The notes beneath the pieces were generated by a model. It was not told where the DNA came from and searched no databases. It saw nothing but the letters and a program-made list of their open reading frames with translations. Positions 1 through 5,101 of a DNA stretch of 5,783 nt are shown here, piece by piece. Position 1 is the first letter of the stretch. Each line of letters opens with the position of its first letter. The position numbers were made by a program, and so were the translations under genes. The stretch comes from Pseudomonadota bacterium (lineage in GTDB: Bacteria; Pseudomonadota; Gammaproteobacteria; Burkholderiales; Burkholderiaceae_B): contig JAEYVD010000331.1 of assembly GCA_023432075.1 (NCBI GenBank), positions 1 through 5,783 of the forward strand, in the 5' to 3' direction.

Positions 1-404
1 ATCCGGCGGCCACGCTGCGCGAACGCGTGGGCGCAATCGTGCAAGCCATGCTGCACGCGCATCTGCTGGAGCCGGCGCTGCATCGCGTGCTGGAACGGGA
101 ATTTCCGCTGTTTGACCAGCCGCACGAGCACAGCCGCGCGGACCAGGACATTCACCGCCGCATGCGGCACCTCTTGGAACTGCACCGCGCCGAGATCGCG
201 CAGGCGGACCGGGATCTGGCGACCTACGTGGTGCTGCGGATCATGGAATCGCTGGTGCATGCAGCCGCATTGGAGCCGCCGGCGGGCTTCACGCCCAAGC
301 AGCTGGAGGCCGCAGTGGTGGATGCAGTGATGGGGTATCTGGGCGCGCCCGCAGGCGCCGCGCCGCGCAGGGCGGCCAAGAAAGCCAAGCCGGCGCGCGC
401 CTAG
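1..404 (+). CDS. TetR/AcrR-family transcriptional regulator, C-terminal part (5' end outside window)
   Basis: The reading frame is open from base 3 to the TAG at 402-404, giving 133 residues with no start needed inside the window; the GTG at 27 is simply an internal Val codon. The fragment is helical, with features of a TetR C-terminal ligand/dimerisation domain: an amphipathic helix after LRERVGAIVQAML, a loop around REFPLFDQ, a long charged helix through RRMRHLLELHRAEIAQ, and a second core helix near TYVVLRIMESLVHAAAL. The closing helix, KQLEAAVVDAVMGYLGAP, has the pattern that usually ends TetR proteins. A basic Ala/Lys/Arg-rich tail follows. The helix-turn-helix DNA-binding domain must lie upstream of the window, so the family call rests on the C-terminal half alone. 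It converges with the minus-strand operon ending at 428. Its target and ligand cannot be told from here. Confidence 0.72.
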   Translation, partial: PAATLRERVGAIVQAMLHAHLLEPALHRVLEREFPLFDQPHEHSRADQDIHRRMRHLLELHRAEIAQADRDLATYVVLRIMESLVHAAALEPPAGFTPKQLEAAVVDAVMGYLGAPAGAAPRRAAKKAKPARA

Positions 405-427
405 CGCACTGCCCCTAGCGCACGGCC
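400..427. repeat. 14-bp imperfect tandem duplication over the tetR-like stop codon
   Basis: Bases 400-413 (CCTAGCGCACTGCC) and 414-427 (CCTAGCGCACGGCC) are adjacent copies that differ at one of 14 positions. The first copy supplies the TAG stop of the TetR-like gene. The second copy ends exactly where the antisense stop codon of the deoxyribosyltransferase-like gene begins at 428. It fills the whole 23-nt convergent intergenic gap, so the gap looks like the product of a small slippage duplication. Confidence 0.85.
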
Positions 428-934
428 TTAGGCGCGTTCGCGCGCCATGATGGCCAGGCAGTCCGCCGGGCCGCCATTCACGATGCGCGCGCTGCACGCC
501 AGCATCAGGTTAAGACTCAGCCCGAAATCCTCGACGGTATGGCCCTGCGCGTCGACCATGCGCGATACGCCGTCGTCGGCCGCCGCCCCCACCGCCACCT
601 GGTCGATCAGGCTGCCGGACTGGCCGGTATAGCCCCACACGGGCTTGCCGCAGGCGATGGCATACCCCACCTCGAAGGCCGTGCCCGAATCGGGCTCCGC
701 GCCACGAAACGGATTCAGGTTCGCCATCACCATGTCGGCGCGGCGGATCAGCGCGACGTTGGCGCGATAGATCCACTGCGCCAGCGCCTGCCCGGACAGG
801 TCCGGCGGCGCCGCGTTGTCCAGCGGAAACAGGCCTTCGAAACCGTAGGTGGCGCACAACGTCTTGAGCCGTTCGCCGTGGGCCACGGCGTCGGGAAGAA
901 AGACATCGAAACCCGCCAGATACACGCTGCGCAT
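428..934 (-). CDS. Nucleoside 2-deoxyribosyltransferase-like protein
   Basis: This 168-aa protein matches the nucleoside 2-deoxyribosyltransferase family, which moves 2-deoxyribose between purine and pyrimidine bases through a covalent glutamyl intermediate in the cytoplasm. The family hallmarks are in order: the N-terminal strand VYLAGFDVF (residues 4-12), RADMVMANLNPF (65-76) and PDSGTAFEVGYA (81-92). In the last motif Asp82 and Glu88 align with the acid and the catalytic nucleophile of characterised enzymes; Asp67 matches the conserved sugar-binding acid. The length is normal (about 150-170 aa). It starts at the ATG at 934, with GGAG (946-943) 8 nt upstream, inside the 3' end of the flavin reductase-like gene. 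The gap to that gene's stop is 5 nt, so translation is probably coupled. It is the last gene of the operon. Related proteins also hydrolyse nucleotides or belong to signalling systems, so true transferase activity is an inference. Confidence 0.85.
   Translation of the reverse strand: MRSVYLAGFDVFLPDAVAHGERLKTLCATYGFEGLFPLDNAAPPDLSGQALAQWIYRANVALIRRADMVMANLNPFRGAEPDSGTAFEVGYAIACGKPVWGYTGQSGSLIDQVAVGAAADDGVSRMVDAQGHTVEDFGLSLNLMLACSARIVNGGPADCLAIMARERA
431..446 (+). other. 6-bp GC stem with TTCG loop at the convergent gene ends
   Basis: GGCGCG (431-436), TTCG (437-440) and CGCGCC (441-446) form a perfect stem with a UUCG tetraloop in plus-strand RNA, 27 nt after the TetR-like stop. It also lies inside the last codons of the minus-strand gene. 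No T-run follows on either strand, so it is not a standard intrinsic terminator. It could stabilise the 3' end of the tetR transcript or hinder read-through, or it may only reflect Arg/Ala codons. Confidence 0.3.
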
Positions 935-939
935 GGCCC

Positions 940-1503
940 TTACTCCGGATCGGCGACGTTGAAGGCTTCGCCGGTGGCGAAGAAGGAGCCGCCGGCCAAG
1001 TAATGCACCGAACGGCGCGCGTCGTCCGGAAAGTGCCAGCGGTTGCCCGAGAACACGTCCGGCGCCGCCCAGGCGGCCACGACCTCGCCGATGAAAAGGT
1101 CGTAGGCCTGCTGATTGTGGGGTTCAGGAATCACCTTGCATTCCAGCCACCCGAGACACCCCTCGATAAGCGGCGCGCCGATCTTGCTGGCCGCAAACGT
1201 GGTCAGGCCGCTGGCCTGGAACTTGTCTTCGTCGCGCCCCGAGTGCGAGCCCACCTGCAACGTGGCGTGCGCCTGCGCGCGAGACGGAATGCACAGCGCG
1301 AATTCGCCCGATGCTTCGATGAGTTCGCGCGTCCAGGTGTTCTTGTCCACCACCACCAGCATCTTGGGCGGGCTGAAGTCCAGCGGCATGGCCCAGGCCG
1401 CGGCCATCACGTTGCGGGCGTCGCCGTGCGCGCTGGTCACCAGCACGGTCGGGCCGTGGTTCAGAAGCAGATAGGCGCGGGGCAGGTCGACGGGTTCGAT
1501 CAT
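940..1503 (-). CDS. Flavin reductase-like, FMN-binding split-barrel protein
   Basis: This 187-aa protein has the pattern of the flavin reductase-like (FMN-binding split barrel) family: an early strand GPTVLVTSAHG (residues 17-27), the NVMAAAWAMPLDFSPP segment (31-46), VVVDKNTWTRELIEASGEFALCIP (50-73, matching the typical phosphate-binding Ser/Thr-Thr helix), and a C-terminal half with LECKVIPEPH. Such proteins use NAD(P)H to reduce free FMN/FAD for a partner monooxygenase, or use bound FMN themselves. No dedicated monooxygenase is visible next to it. The start is the ATG at 1503. Only a weak AGG (1512-1510) precedes it, overlapping the stop codon of the SnoaL-like gene 7 nt upstream, so translation probably depends on termination of that gene. 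The substrate is unknown; the family call is firm, the specific reaction is not. Confidence 0.85.
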   Translation of the reverse strand: MIEPVDLPRAYLLLNHGPTVLVTSAHGDARNVMAAAWAMPLDFSPPKMLVVVDKNTWTRELIEASGEFALCIPSRAQAHATLQVGSHSGRDEDKFQASGLTTFAASKIGAPLIEGCLGWLECKVIPEPHNQQAYDLFIGEVVAAWAAPDVFSGNRWHFPDDARRSVHYLAGGSFFATGEAFNVADPE

Positions 1504-1510
1504 GGGCAGC

Positions 1511-1969
1511 CTAGAACATGCCGTTCTTGTTGGCGGGGTTCTCGGGGATTTCCTGGCTCACGTCCCAGTGCTCGACGATCTTGCCGCCTTCAAGGCGGAA
1601 GATGTCGACCACGGCCTGGCCACGGTCTTCGGGCGAATCGCGCCACAAGTTGTGGATCATGACGAGGTCGCCTTCGGCGATCACGCGCTTGATTTCCACG
1701 ATGGCCTGCGGATGCTGCTCGAAATAGCGCGGGAAAAAGTCGACCATCGGCCCGACCCCGTCCTGCATGTACGGATTGTGCTGGGTGTAGTTCGGGCCGA
1801 CGTACCGGCGCACCGCCTCGTCGACATCGCGGTCCTGGAACATCATGCGAAAGAACGCGACGGCAACTTCCTTGTTCGACTGCGGCGCGGCCGCAAGCGC
1901 CGGCGCACCCGCCAAGCAACTGGAGGCGACCAGCAGGCAGGCGGCCAAGGATTTCCACTTCATACGCAT
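1511..1969 (-). CDS. Secreted SnoaL-like / NTF2-fold protein
   Basis: This 152-aa protein begins with a clear export signal: basic MRMKWK, a hydrophobic core LAACLLVASSCLAG, and an ALA-AA type cleavage site after residue 26. The mature part is a single SnoaL-like (NTF2-fold) domain: AVAFFRMMFQDRDVDEAVRRYV helix, NYTQHNPYMQDG (residues 60-71), EGDLVMIHNLWR, and VVDIFRLEGGKIVEHWDV (120-137). His64, His106 and the EHWD motif are typical of the predicted aldol-condensing subgroup that resembles polyketide cyclases; members bind small hydrophobic ligands, and most are uncharacterised. It is the first gene of the operon with the flavin reductase-like and deoxyribosyltransferase-like genes. The ATG at 1969 was chosen; a second ATG at 1963 is equally possible, and neither has a strong Shine-Dalgarno. 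Cys18 sits in ASSC, a poor lipobox (position -3 is Ala), so a periplasmic soluble protein is preferred over a lipoprotein. Confidence 0.82.
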   Translation of the reverse strand: MRMKWKSLAACLLVASSCLAGAPALAAAPQSNKEVAVAFFRMMFQDRDVDEAVRRYVGPNYTQHNPYMQDGVGPMVDFFPRYFEQHPQAIVEIKRVIAEGDLVMIHNLWRDSPEDRGQAVVDIFRLEGGKIVEHWDVSQEIPENPANKNGMF

Positions 1970-1993
1970 ACAGGACTACTCAAATGACGCCGG

Positions 1994-2008
1994 CTGGCGG
2001 CCTGCCAG
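1994..2008. other. CTGGC-N5-GCCAG inverted repeat in front of the SnoaL-like operon
   Basis: CTGGC (1994-1998) and GCCAG (2004-2008) flank GGCCT. The repeat lies in the 63-nt gap between the stop of the NAD(P)H-binding gene (2033) and the start of the SnoaL-like gene (1969). It could be an operator for the operon or a hairpin at the 3' end of the upstream transcript. There is no T-run on the minus strand after it, so a terminator is not well supported. No convincing -35/-10 pair was found in this gap. Confidence 0.3.
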
Positions 2009-2032
2009 TTTACAAACAAACGCGGCGCAGCA

Positions 2033-2644
2033 TCAGTATCCGACGGTATAGCGGCGGCGCGAATGCCGCGGCGTCTCGACTTCGTCGGCCAGGGCGATTG
2101 CGTAGTCTTCCATCGAAATCCAGCTCTTGCCCTCGTCGTCGGCCAGCAGGTTGTCGTCGCCCACGCGGAAGGATCCGGTGCGCTCGCCGGGCTCGAACAT
2201 GGCCGAGGGCGACAGGAAGGTCCAGTTCAGCACCTTTTCCTGGCGCAGCGTGTCCAGGAACACGACGCCCGCGCGCGCCTCGGGCTTGTAGGCGTCCGGG
2301 AACTCGGGGGTGTCGATCAGCATCTTGCCGGGCGCGACCAGCAGGCTGCCCGCGCCGCCCACCACCAACAGACGCGGCACGCCGGCGTTCTTCACGGCGG
2401 CCAGGAGGGGCTTGGCATCGGTGGACACGAAACGCGTGGCGCTGATGACGGCGTCATGGCCGGCCAGGATCGGGGTCAGGCCTTCGGGATCGGTGGCATC
2501 GCCCTGGCGGACCGTCAGGCCCGGCTGCTCGTTGACGTCGGCCGGGTTGCGAGCGATGCCCGTCACCTGGTGGCCACGCTTTAACAATTCGTCCGCCACG
2601 CGGGACCCCACGCGGCCGGTAATGCCGATCAATGCGATTTTCAT
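2033..2644 (-). CDS. NAD(P)H-binding Rossmann protein (atypical SDR, putative NADH-flavin reductase type)
   Basis: This 203-aa protein starts MKIALIGITGRVGSRVADEL, where Gly7-x-x-Gly10-x-x-Gly13 is the dinucleotide-binding loop of atypical short-chain dehydrogenases. Arg32 at the end of the second strand (GIARNP) suggests NADP preference. Next come the QGDATD segment (47-52), the strand DAVISAT (64-70), PRLLVVGGAGSL (90-101) and a C-terminal WISMEDYAIALADEVE helix near the end. The YxxxK catalytic pair of classical SDRs is absent, as is usual for this subgroup, annotated as NAD(P)H-binding proteins or putative NADH-flavin reductases. The frame is open upstream to an ATG at 2725, but the start at 2644 is preferred because AGGAG (2656-2652) sits 7 nt before it and the Rossmann strand begins at once. 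It is followed after 63 nt by the SnoaL-like operon, possibly on the same transcript. Confidence 0.85.
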   Translation of the reverse strand: MKIALIGITGRVGSRVADELLKRGHQVTGIARNPADVNEQPGLTVRQGDATDPEGLTPILAGHDAVISATRFVSTDAKPLLAAVKNAGVPRLLVVGGAGSLLVAPGKMLIDTPEFPDAYKPEARAGVVFLDTLRQEKVLNWTFLSPSAMFEPGERTGSFRVGDDNLLADDEGKSWISMEDYAIALADEVETPRHSRRRYTVGY

Positions 2645-2651
2645 GGTCTTG

Positions 2652-2656
2652 CTCCT
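2652..2656 (-). promoter_or_regulatory. Ribosome binding site that fixes the start of the NAD(P)H-binding gene
   Basis: On the minus strand the sequence reads AGGAG, 7 nt before the ATG at 2644. This is a near-ideal Shine-Dalgarno and decides against the in-frame ATG 81 nt further upstream at 2725. Confidence 0.75.
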
Positions 2657-2680
2657 GGAAGGGATGGGCCGGGAGCGGCC

Positions 2681-2696
2681 GCCGCACGATTGCGGC
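2681..2696. other. Perfect hairpin in the leader of the NAD(P)H-binding gene
   Basis: GCCGCA (2681-2686), CGAT loop (2687-2690) and TGCGGC (2691-2696) form a 6-bp perfect stem about 37-52 nt upstream of the minus-strand start codon. It adjoins the 8-bp palindrome GCGGCCGC (2675-2682). It may be an mRNA leader hairpin or an operator; nothing in the sequence decides between these. Confidence 0.3.
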
Positions 2697-2723
2697 AGCG
2701 CGGGCTTCGGCTCAGGCCAAGCC

Positions 2724-2752
2724 ATACTATTCGGTCAAATCCGAACGAAAAA
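2724..2752 (-). promoter_or_regulatory. Weak candidate promoter with TTCGG-N6-CCGAA dyad
   Basis: Reading the minus strand, TAGTAT (2729-2724) is a fair -10 element (4 of 6), with a T-rich but poor -35 TTTTTC (2752-2747) 17 nt upstream. An inverted repeat TTCGG (2730-2734) / CCGAA (2741-2745) falls exactly in the spacer, where a repressor would block polymerase. This is one of the few AT-richer patches in the window and lies about 80 nt before the NAD(P)H-binding gene. The dyad is plainly visible; the promoter call is tentative. Confidence 0.3.
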
Positions 2753-2785
2753 CCCGCTAACCAGGAAGAGTTTTTTGCAAACCGT

Positions 2786-2799
2786 GCACCAATGGGTGC
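2786..2799. other. GCACC-N4-GGTGC inverted repeat, NtrC-site look-alike
   Basis: GCACC (2786-2790), AATG and GGTGC (2795-2799) form a dyad that shares the nine bases GCACCAATG with the dyad at 5013-5027. The spacing between half-sites is one base shorter than the NtrC pattern (GCACC-N5-GGTGC), so binding by the same protein is doubtful. It lies in the 259-nt region between the NAD(P)H-binding gene and the ketopantoate reductase gene, upstream of the former. Confidence 0.35.
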
Positions 2800-2869
2800 G
2801 AACCGGCAGCAGCGCGAGATGACCGGACGCGCGCCGCACGCCGCGGCACGCGCAATCAGTGTGCGCCCG

Positions 2870-2895
2870 GCGGCCCCGCTTGAACAGGGGGCCGC
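2870..2895 (-). terminator. GC-rich hairpin after the ketopantoate reductase gene, no T-run
   Basis: GCGGCCCC (2870-2877) and GGGGCCGC (2888-2895) form a perfect 8-bp stem around a 10-nt loop, starting 8 nt after the minus-strand stop codon at 2904. Position and stability fit a transcript end. No U-tract follows, so it would be at best an atypical terminator or an RNase barrier for a Rho-generated 3' end. Confidence 0.35.
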
Positions 2896-2903
2896 TCCCG
2901 CGA

Positions 2904-3830
2904 TCAGCGGGCGGCGCGTTGCGCCTGGTAGACCTGCAGGTGCGAATAGGCCACGCGCAGGTAGGTGGCGTCCACGCCCAGCGTGCGGGCGCGGCGGACC
3001 ATGTCGCCGACGATGTGATCGGCTTCGACGGGCAGGCCCTGGCGCAGGTCGCGGAACATGGAGGCGGTCATGGGCTGGGTGCGGTCGGACAGCAGCTTGC
3101 GCACGGTGGCGTCCGCCTCGGGCCGCACGGCATGGCCGGAGGCCGCGGCGACCGCCTGCGACTCCTGCAGCAGACCGAGCAGGACGTCCACGCCGTCGTC
3201 GGTCGACGCGATCTCGCCCACCGAGCCGCGCATCAGGCAAGTGGCGGCGGCCAGCGTCGTCAGCATGACGTACTTTTCCCAGATGTCCTGGTAGATGTTT
3301 TCGCTGAGGCGGCTGACGTATTCGCCGCCCGCCAGCGCCTGCTCCAACGCCACGCAGCGCTCGCTGCGGGCAGGGCCGGCGCGCTCACCGAACACCAGGT
3401 TGGCGTGTTTGCCCAGGTGGACCACTTCGCCTTCGGGACCGAGGGTAGCGTTGATCTGGCACAGGCCGCCCAGCACGCGATGCGGCTCGAACTCGCGGTC
3501 CAGCACGTCGTACTGGAGCACGCCGTTCATGATGGGCAGCACGGCGGTGTCGGGACCCACGGCCGGACGGATGGCCTCGATGGCGCTGTCCAGGTCATAG
3601 GCCTTGCACGACAAGACGACGACGTCGTAGCTGTCCTTCAGCGTCTGCTGCGTGACCAGCTTGGGGTGCAGCGTGGCATCGCCCAGCGGACTCTGGATGC
3701 GCAGTCCGTGTTCGCGGATGCGCGCGGCGCGCGGCTCGCGCACCAGGAACGTCACGTCCGCGCCCGCTTGCGCCGCGCGTCCGCCAAAGTATCCGCCGGT
3801 GCCGCCGGCGCCCAAGAACAACAACCGCAT
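2904..3830 (-). CDS. panE: 2-dehydropantoate 2-reductase (ketopantoate reductase, PanE/ApbA family)
   Basis: This 308-aa protein has the full plan of ketopantoate reductase, the cytoplasmic NADPH-dependent enzyme that converts 2-dehydropantoate to pantoate for coenzyme A synthesis. The N-terminal Rossmann loop is GAGGTGG (residues 7-13), with Arg31 after the second strand, in the place that recognises the NADP phosphate. Catalytic and binding residues follow in register: Lys76 (SCKAYD), Asn102 (MNGV), Lys186 (WEKYV), Ser257 (TASM) and Glu269 (VEAD); the Ser-to-Glu spacing of 12 equals that in the E. coli enzyme. The length is normal. The start ATG at 3830 has AGGAG (3841-3837) 6 nt upstream. 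It lies alone on its strand, 113 nt after the DedA-rhodanese gene. Burkholderiales often carry several PanE paralogues, so it may act on another 2-keto acid; the symbol marks the family rather than a proven pantothenate role. Confidence 0.88.
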   Translation of the reverse strand: MRLLFLGAGGTGGYFGGRAAQAGADVTFLVREPRAARIREHGLRIQSPLGDATLHPKLVTQQTLKDSYDVVVLSCKAYDLDSAIEAIRPAVGPDTAVLPIMNGVLQYDVLDREFEPHRVLGGLCQINATLGPEGEVVHLGKHANLVFGERAGPARSERCVALEQALAGGEYVSRLSENIYQDIWEKYVMLTTLAAATCLMRGSVGEIASTDDGVDVLLGLLQESQAVAAASGHAVRPEADATVRKLLSDRTQPMTASMFRDLRQGLPVEADHIVGDMVRRARTLGVDATYLRVAYSHLQVYQAQRAAR

Positions 3831-3873
3831 GCCTGTCTCCTGTTGGCTGCCCGCGTCGGGCGCGGGCCGATGC

Positions 3874-3886
3874 GCGCATTATGCGC
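3874..3886 (-). promoter_or_regulatory. Palindrome containing a CATAAT -10-like hexamer before panE
   Basis: GCGCAT-T-ATGCGC is a perfect dyad with a single central base. On the minus strand it contains CATAAT (3883-3878), five of six matches to a sigma-70 -10 box, about 48 nt before the panE start. No matching -35 element is visible at 16-18 nt, so this is only a possible promoter. The overlap of -10 and dyad would suit a repressor site. Confidence 0.25.
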
Positions 3887-3913
3887 CCGGGTCTGGCGCG
3901 CCGCCCAGCGCCC

Positions 3914-3928
3914 GCCCCCCCGAGGGGC
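3914..3928 (-). other. GC-only hairpin after the DedA-rhodanese gene
   Basis: GCCCC (3914-3918) and GGGGC (3924-3928) can pair around a 5-nt loop, 16-30 nt past the minus-strand stop at 3944. The run of seven C makes several registers possible. There is no U-tract, so a terminator is weakly supported. Confidence 0.2.
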
Positions 3929-3943
3929 CATGCGCCGGACGCT

Positions 3944-4858
3944 TCAGGCCTGCTGTTCGCGTTCGGCCCAGGCGTCGTAGCCGCCGCGCAGCGCCCAGAT
4001 CTTGCGATAGCCGGCCGCACGCAGCCGCGAGGCCAGCAGGGCGGCCGACACTTCATTCGGGCATGCGCAATAGACCACGATGTCGGAATCGATCGCGCCG
4101 GGATCGAGCGCGGGCAGCGGCTGCTTCAGGTCCACGGCCACGGCGCCCGGAATGCGCGCGGCATCGCGCTGGGCCTCTGGCCGCACGTCGAAGACCAGCG
4201 CATCGCGCCCGCTCTGGCGCCACTGCATCAGCTCGTCCACCGACAGCCGCGGAATGACGCGCAGGCTGCGCAGCAGGATCTTGCGCCGCAGAAAGCGCGC
4301 CACGATGTACAGCGCCAGCACGCCCGCCAGCACGGCCAGTCCCATCGGGCCGTAGGTGCCCAGAATGTCCAGCACGTCGTTGACCACGCTGTGGAAAAGG
4401 CCGCCCAGCAGCAGGGCCGAGCCCACCCAGATCAGCGCGCCGGCCAGGTCGAAAAGAAAGAAGCGGCGGTACGGCGTGTTGGTCAGGCCCGCCATGACGG
4501 TGGACAGGGCGCCCGCGCCGGGCAGGAACTTGCACACCAAGAGCGCGCGCACGCCGATGCGCAGGTACAGGCGCTGCGTCTGGCGGATGCACGAATCCTG
4601 CGACAGCGACACCTTGCAGACCACGCCCAAGAGGCGCGACCCGTAGCGCCGCCCGGCCCAGTACCACAGGCTGTCGGCGATGAGGCAGGCGGCGGTCGCG
4701 GCCAGAAGGGGCACAAGCCAGCCGGCGGCGCCGGCCAGCGCGCCGGCCGCGATGATCATGGGATAGGCGGGCACCGGCAGCCCGGCCTGCTCGATGAGGA
4801 CGTTGGCGAACACCAGCCATCCGCCGTACTGTTCGAGCAGCAATTGAATATCTTGCAT
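3944..4858 (-). CDS. DedA-family membrane protein fused to a C-terminal rhodanese domain
   Basis: This 304-aa protein joins two domains. Residues 1-195 are a DedA/VTT (SNARE-associated) inner-membrane domain: a re-entrant region with Glu23 in IEQAGLPVPAYP, a hydrophobic span near 34-60, Asp62 in ADSLWYWAGRRYG, the signature CKFLPGAGALSTVMAG (109-124), and further spans near 133-155 and 172-190. DedA proteins are thought to be proton-coupled lipid or drug transporters or scramblases. A basic linker (RFLRRKILLRSLR) precedes a rhodanese domain (200-304), with DVR (224-226), RIPGAVAVD (235-243), the active-site loop around Cys264 (YCACPNEVS), and RGGYDAW (291-297). The rhodanese part probably faces the cytoplasm and handles sulfane sulfur. 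The ATG at 4858 is preferred, with GGAA 5 nt upstream; the frame is open 132 nt further to an ATG at 4990, but that extension is Arg-rich and lacks a membrane signal. Function of the fusion is unknown. Confidence 0.88.
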   Translation of the reverse strand: MQDIQLLLEQYGGWLVFANVLIEQAGLPVPAYPMIIAAGALAGAAGWLVPLLAATAACLIADSLWYWAGRRYGSRLLGVVCKVSLSQDSCIRQTQRLYLRIGVRALLVCKFLPGAGALSTVMAGLTNTPYRRFFLFDLAGALIWVGSALLLGGLFHSVVNDVLDILGTYGPMGLAVLAGVLALYIVARFLRRKILLRSLRVIPRLSVDELMQWRQSGRDALVFDVRPEAQRDAARIPGAVAVDLKQPLPALDPGAIDSDIVVYCACPNEVSAALLASRLRAAGYRKIWALRGGYDAWAEREQQA

Positions 4859-4872
4859 GGGATTTCCAGCTT

Positions 4873-4884
4873 GCCGCGCGCGGC
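4873..4884. other. 12-bp GC-only palindrome just upstream of the DedA-rhodanese start
   Basis: GCCGCGCGCGGC is a perfect self-complementary sequence 15-26 nt before the minus-strand start codon. It would lie in the 5' leader next to the ribosome binding site. A role is not shown; in DNA this rich in G+C such palindromes also arise by chance. Confidence 0.2.
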
Positions 4885-4899
4885 GCGGCTCATCCGCGG

Positions 4900-4905
4900 A
4901 TTTTA
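4900..4905 (-). promoter_or_regulatory. Possible -10 box (TAAAAT) for the DedA-rhodanese gene
   Basis: On the minus strand TAAAAT matches five of six -10 positions. It stands in an otherwise GC-rich stretch, 41 nt before the start codon, which fits a short leader. No acceptable -35 hexamer lies 16-18 nt upstream, so an activator-dependent promoter or a chance match are both possible. Confidence 0.28.
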
Positions 4906-5012
4906 GGCGCGCGGCTGTGCGCCGGGACCATAGACCCTGCCAGCCGCGCGGCAACGGTCTGTTCCATTCACGCCCGGCATCCCCGCCCATGCCCCGCCTT
5001 CAGAGACGCGGC

Positions 5013-5027
5013 GCACCAATGTGGTGC
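5013..5027. promoter_or_regulatory. Predicted NtrC (NRI) binding site
   Basis: GCACCA-ATG-TGGTGC is a perfect dyad that matches both half-sites and the 3-bp spacer of the known NtrC enhancer sequence. Its centre at 5020 is about 108 bp upstream of the start site predicted for the sigma-54 promoter at 5102-5117, the distance at which NtrC enhancers work in the enteric glnA promoter. No second full site was found nearby; GGGTGC at 5043-5048 is at most a half-site. A different dyad-binding regulator is possible, but finding this dyad together with a sigma-54 promoter argues for NtrC. Confidence 0.65.
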
Positions 5028-5049
5028 CACGCTTCCCCGCCAGGGTGCC

Positions 5050-5055
5050 TATAAT
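5050..5055 (+). promoter_or_regulatory. TATAAT hexamer, possible sigma-70 -10 element
   Basis: A perfect TATAAT stands in GC-rich surroundings on the plus strand. No -35 hexamer is recognisable at 16-18 nt; the NtrC-like dyad lies in that region instead. If used, transcription would begin near 5062 and give a leader of about 250 nt. It may be a second, basal promoter for the BMP gene, or merely an AT-rich bendable segment between enhancer and sigma-54 promoter. Confidence 0.3.
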
Positions 5056-5101
5056 TCTGCCCGGCCATCAGGTTTGCCCGCCTTGTCGCGGGACTGCCCC
5101 G

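Noticed and set aside
2706..2724. GG-N10-GC on the minus strand (TGGCTTGGCCTGAGCC) before the NAD(P)H-binding gene
   Set aside because: The -12 part GAGCC lacks the TTGC core, so only the bare GG/GC spacing matches, which is common in GC-rich DNA.
2645..2725. N-terminal extension of the NAD(P)H-binding protein to the ATG at 2725
   Set aside because: The extra 27 residues are Pro/Arg/Ser-rich, and an AGGAG with ideal spacing sits before the ATG at 2644, directly ahead of the Rossmann strand.
2764..2780. Sigma-54-like plus-strand sequence (GG then TTTTTTGCA) near the shortened NtrC-like dyad
   Set aside because: GG and GC are 11 nt apart instead of 10, and no plus-strand gene follows; the next gene is on the minus strand.
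2859..3980. Long plus-strand open frame (373 codons) opposite the ketopantoate reductase gene
   Set aside because: It is the antisense shadow of a gene with complete catalytic motifs. Its product is rich in His, Gln, Arg and Val, as expected from the complement of high-GC codons, and shows no recognisable domain or Shine-Dalgarno.
3881..4906. Long plus-strand open frame (341 codons) opposite the DedA-rhodanese gene
   Set aside because: Same reason: its composition (Gln, His, Ala, Arg) is typical of antisense high-GC frames, while the minus strand has clear membrane and rhodanese motifs.
4859..4990. N-terminal extension of the DedA-rhodanese protein to the ATG at 4990
   Set aside because: The 44-residue extension is Arg- and Gly-rich and unlike a membrane signal. 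The DedA domain starts naturally at the ATG at 4858, and a -10-like box lies inside the extension.
5050..5100. Purine riboswitch suggested by TATAATTCTG near the BMP gene
   Set aside because: The J1/2-like TATAAT is present, but the conserved TCTACC-type J2/3 segment and the two loop-forming arms are missing.
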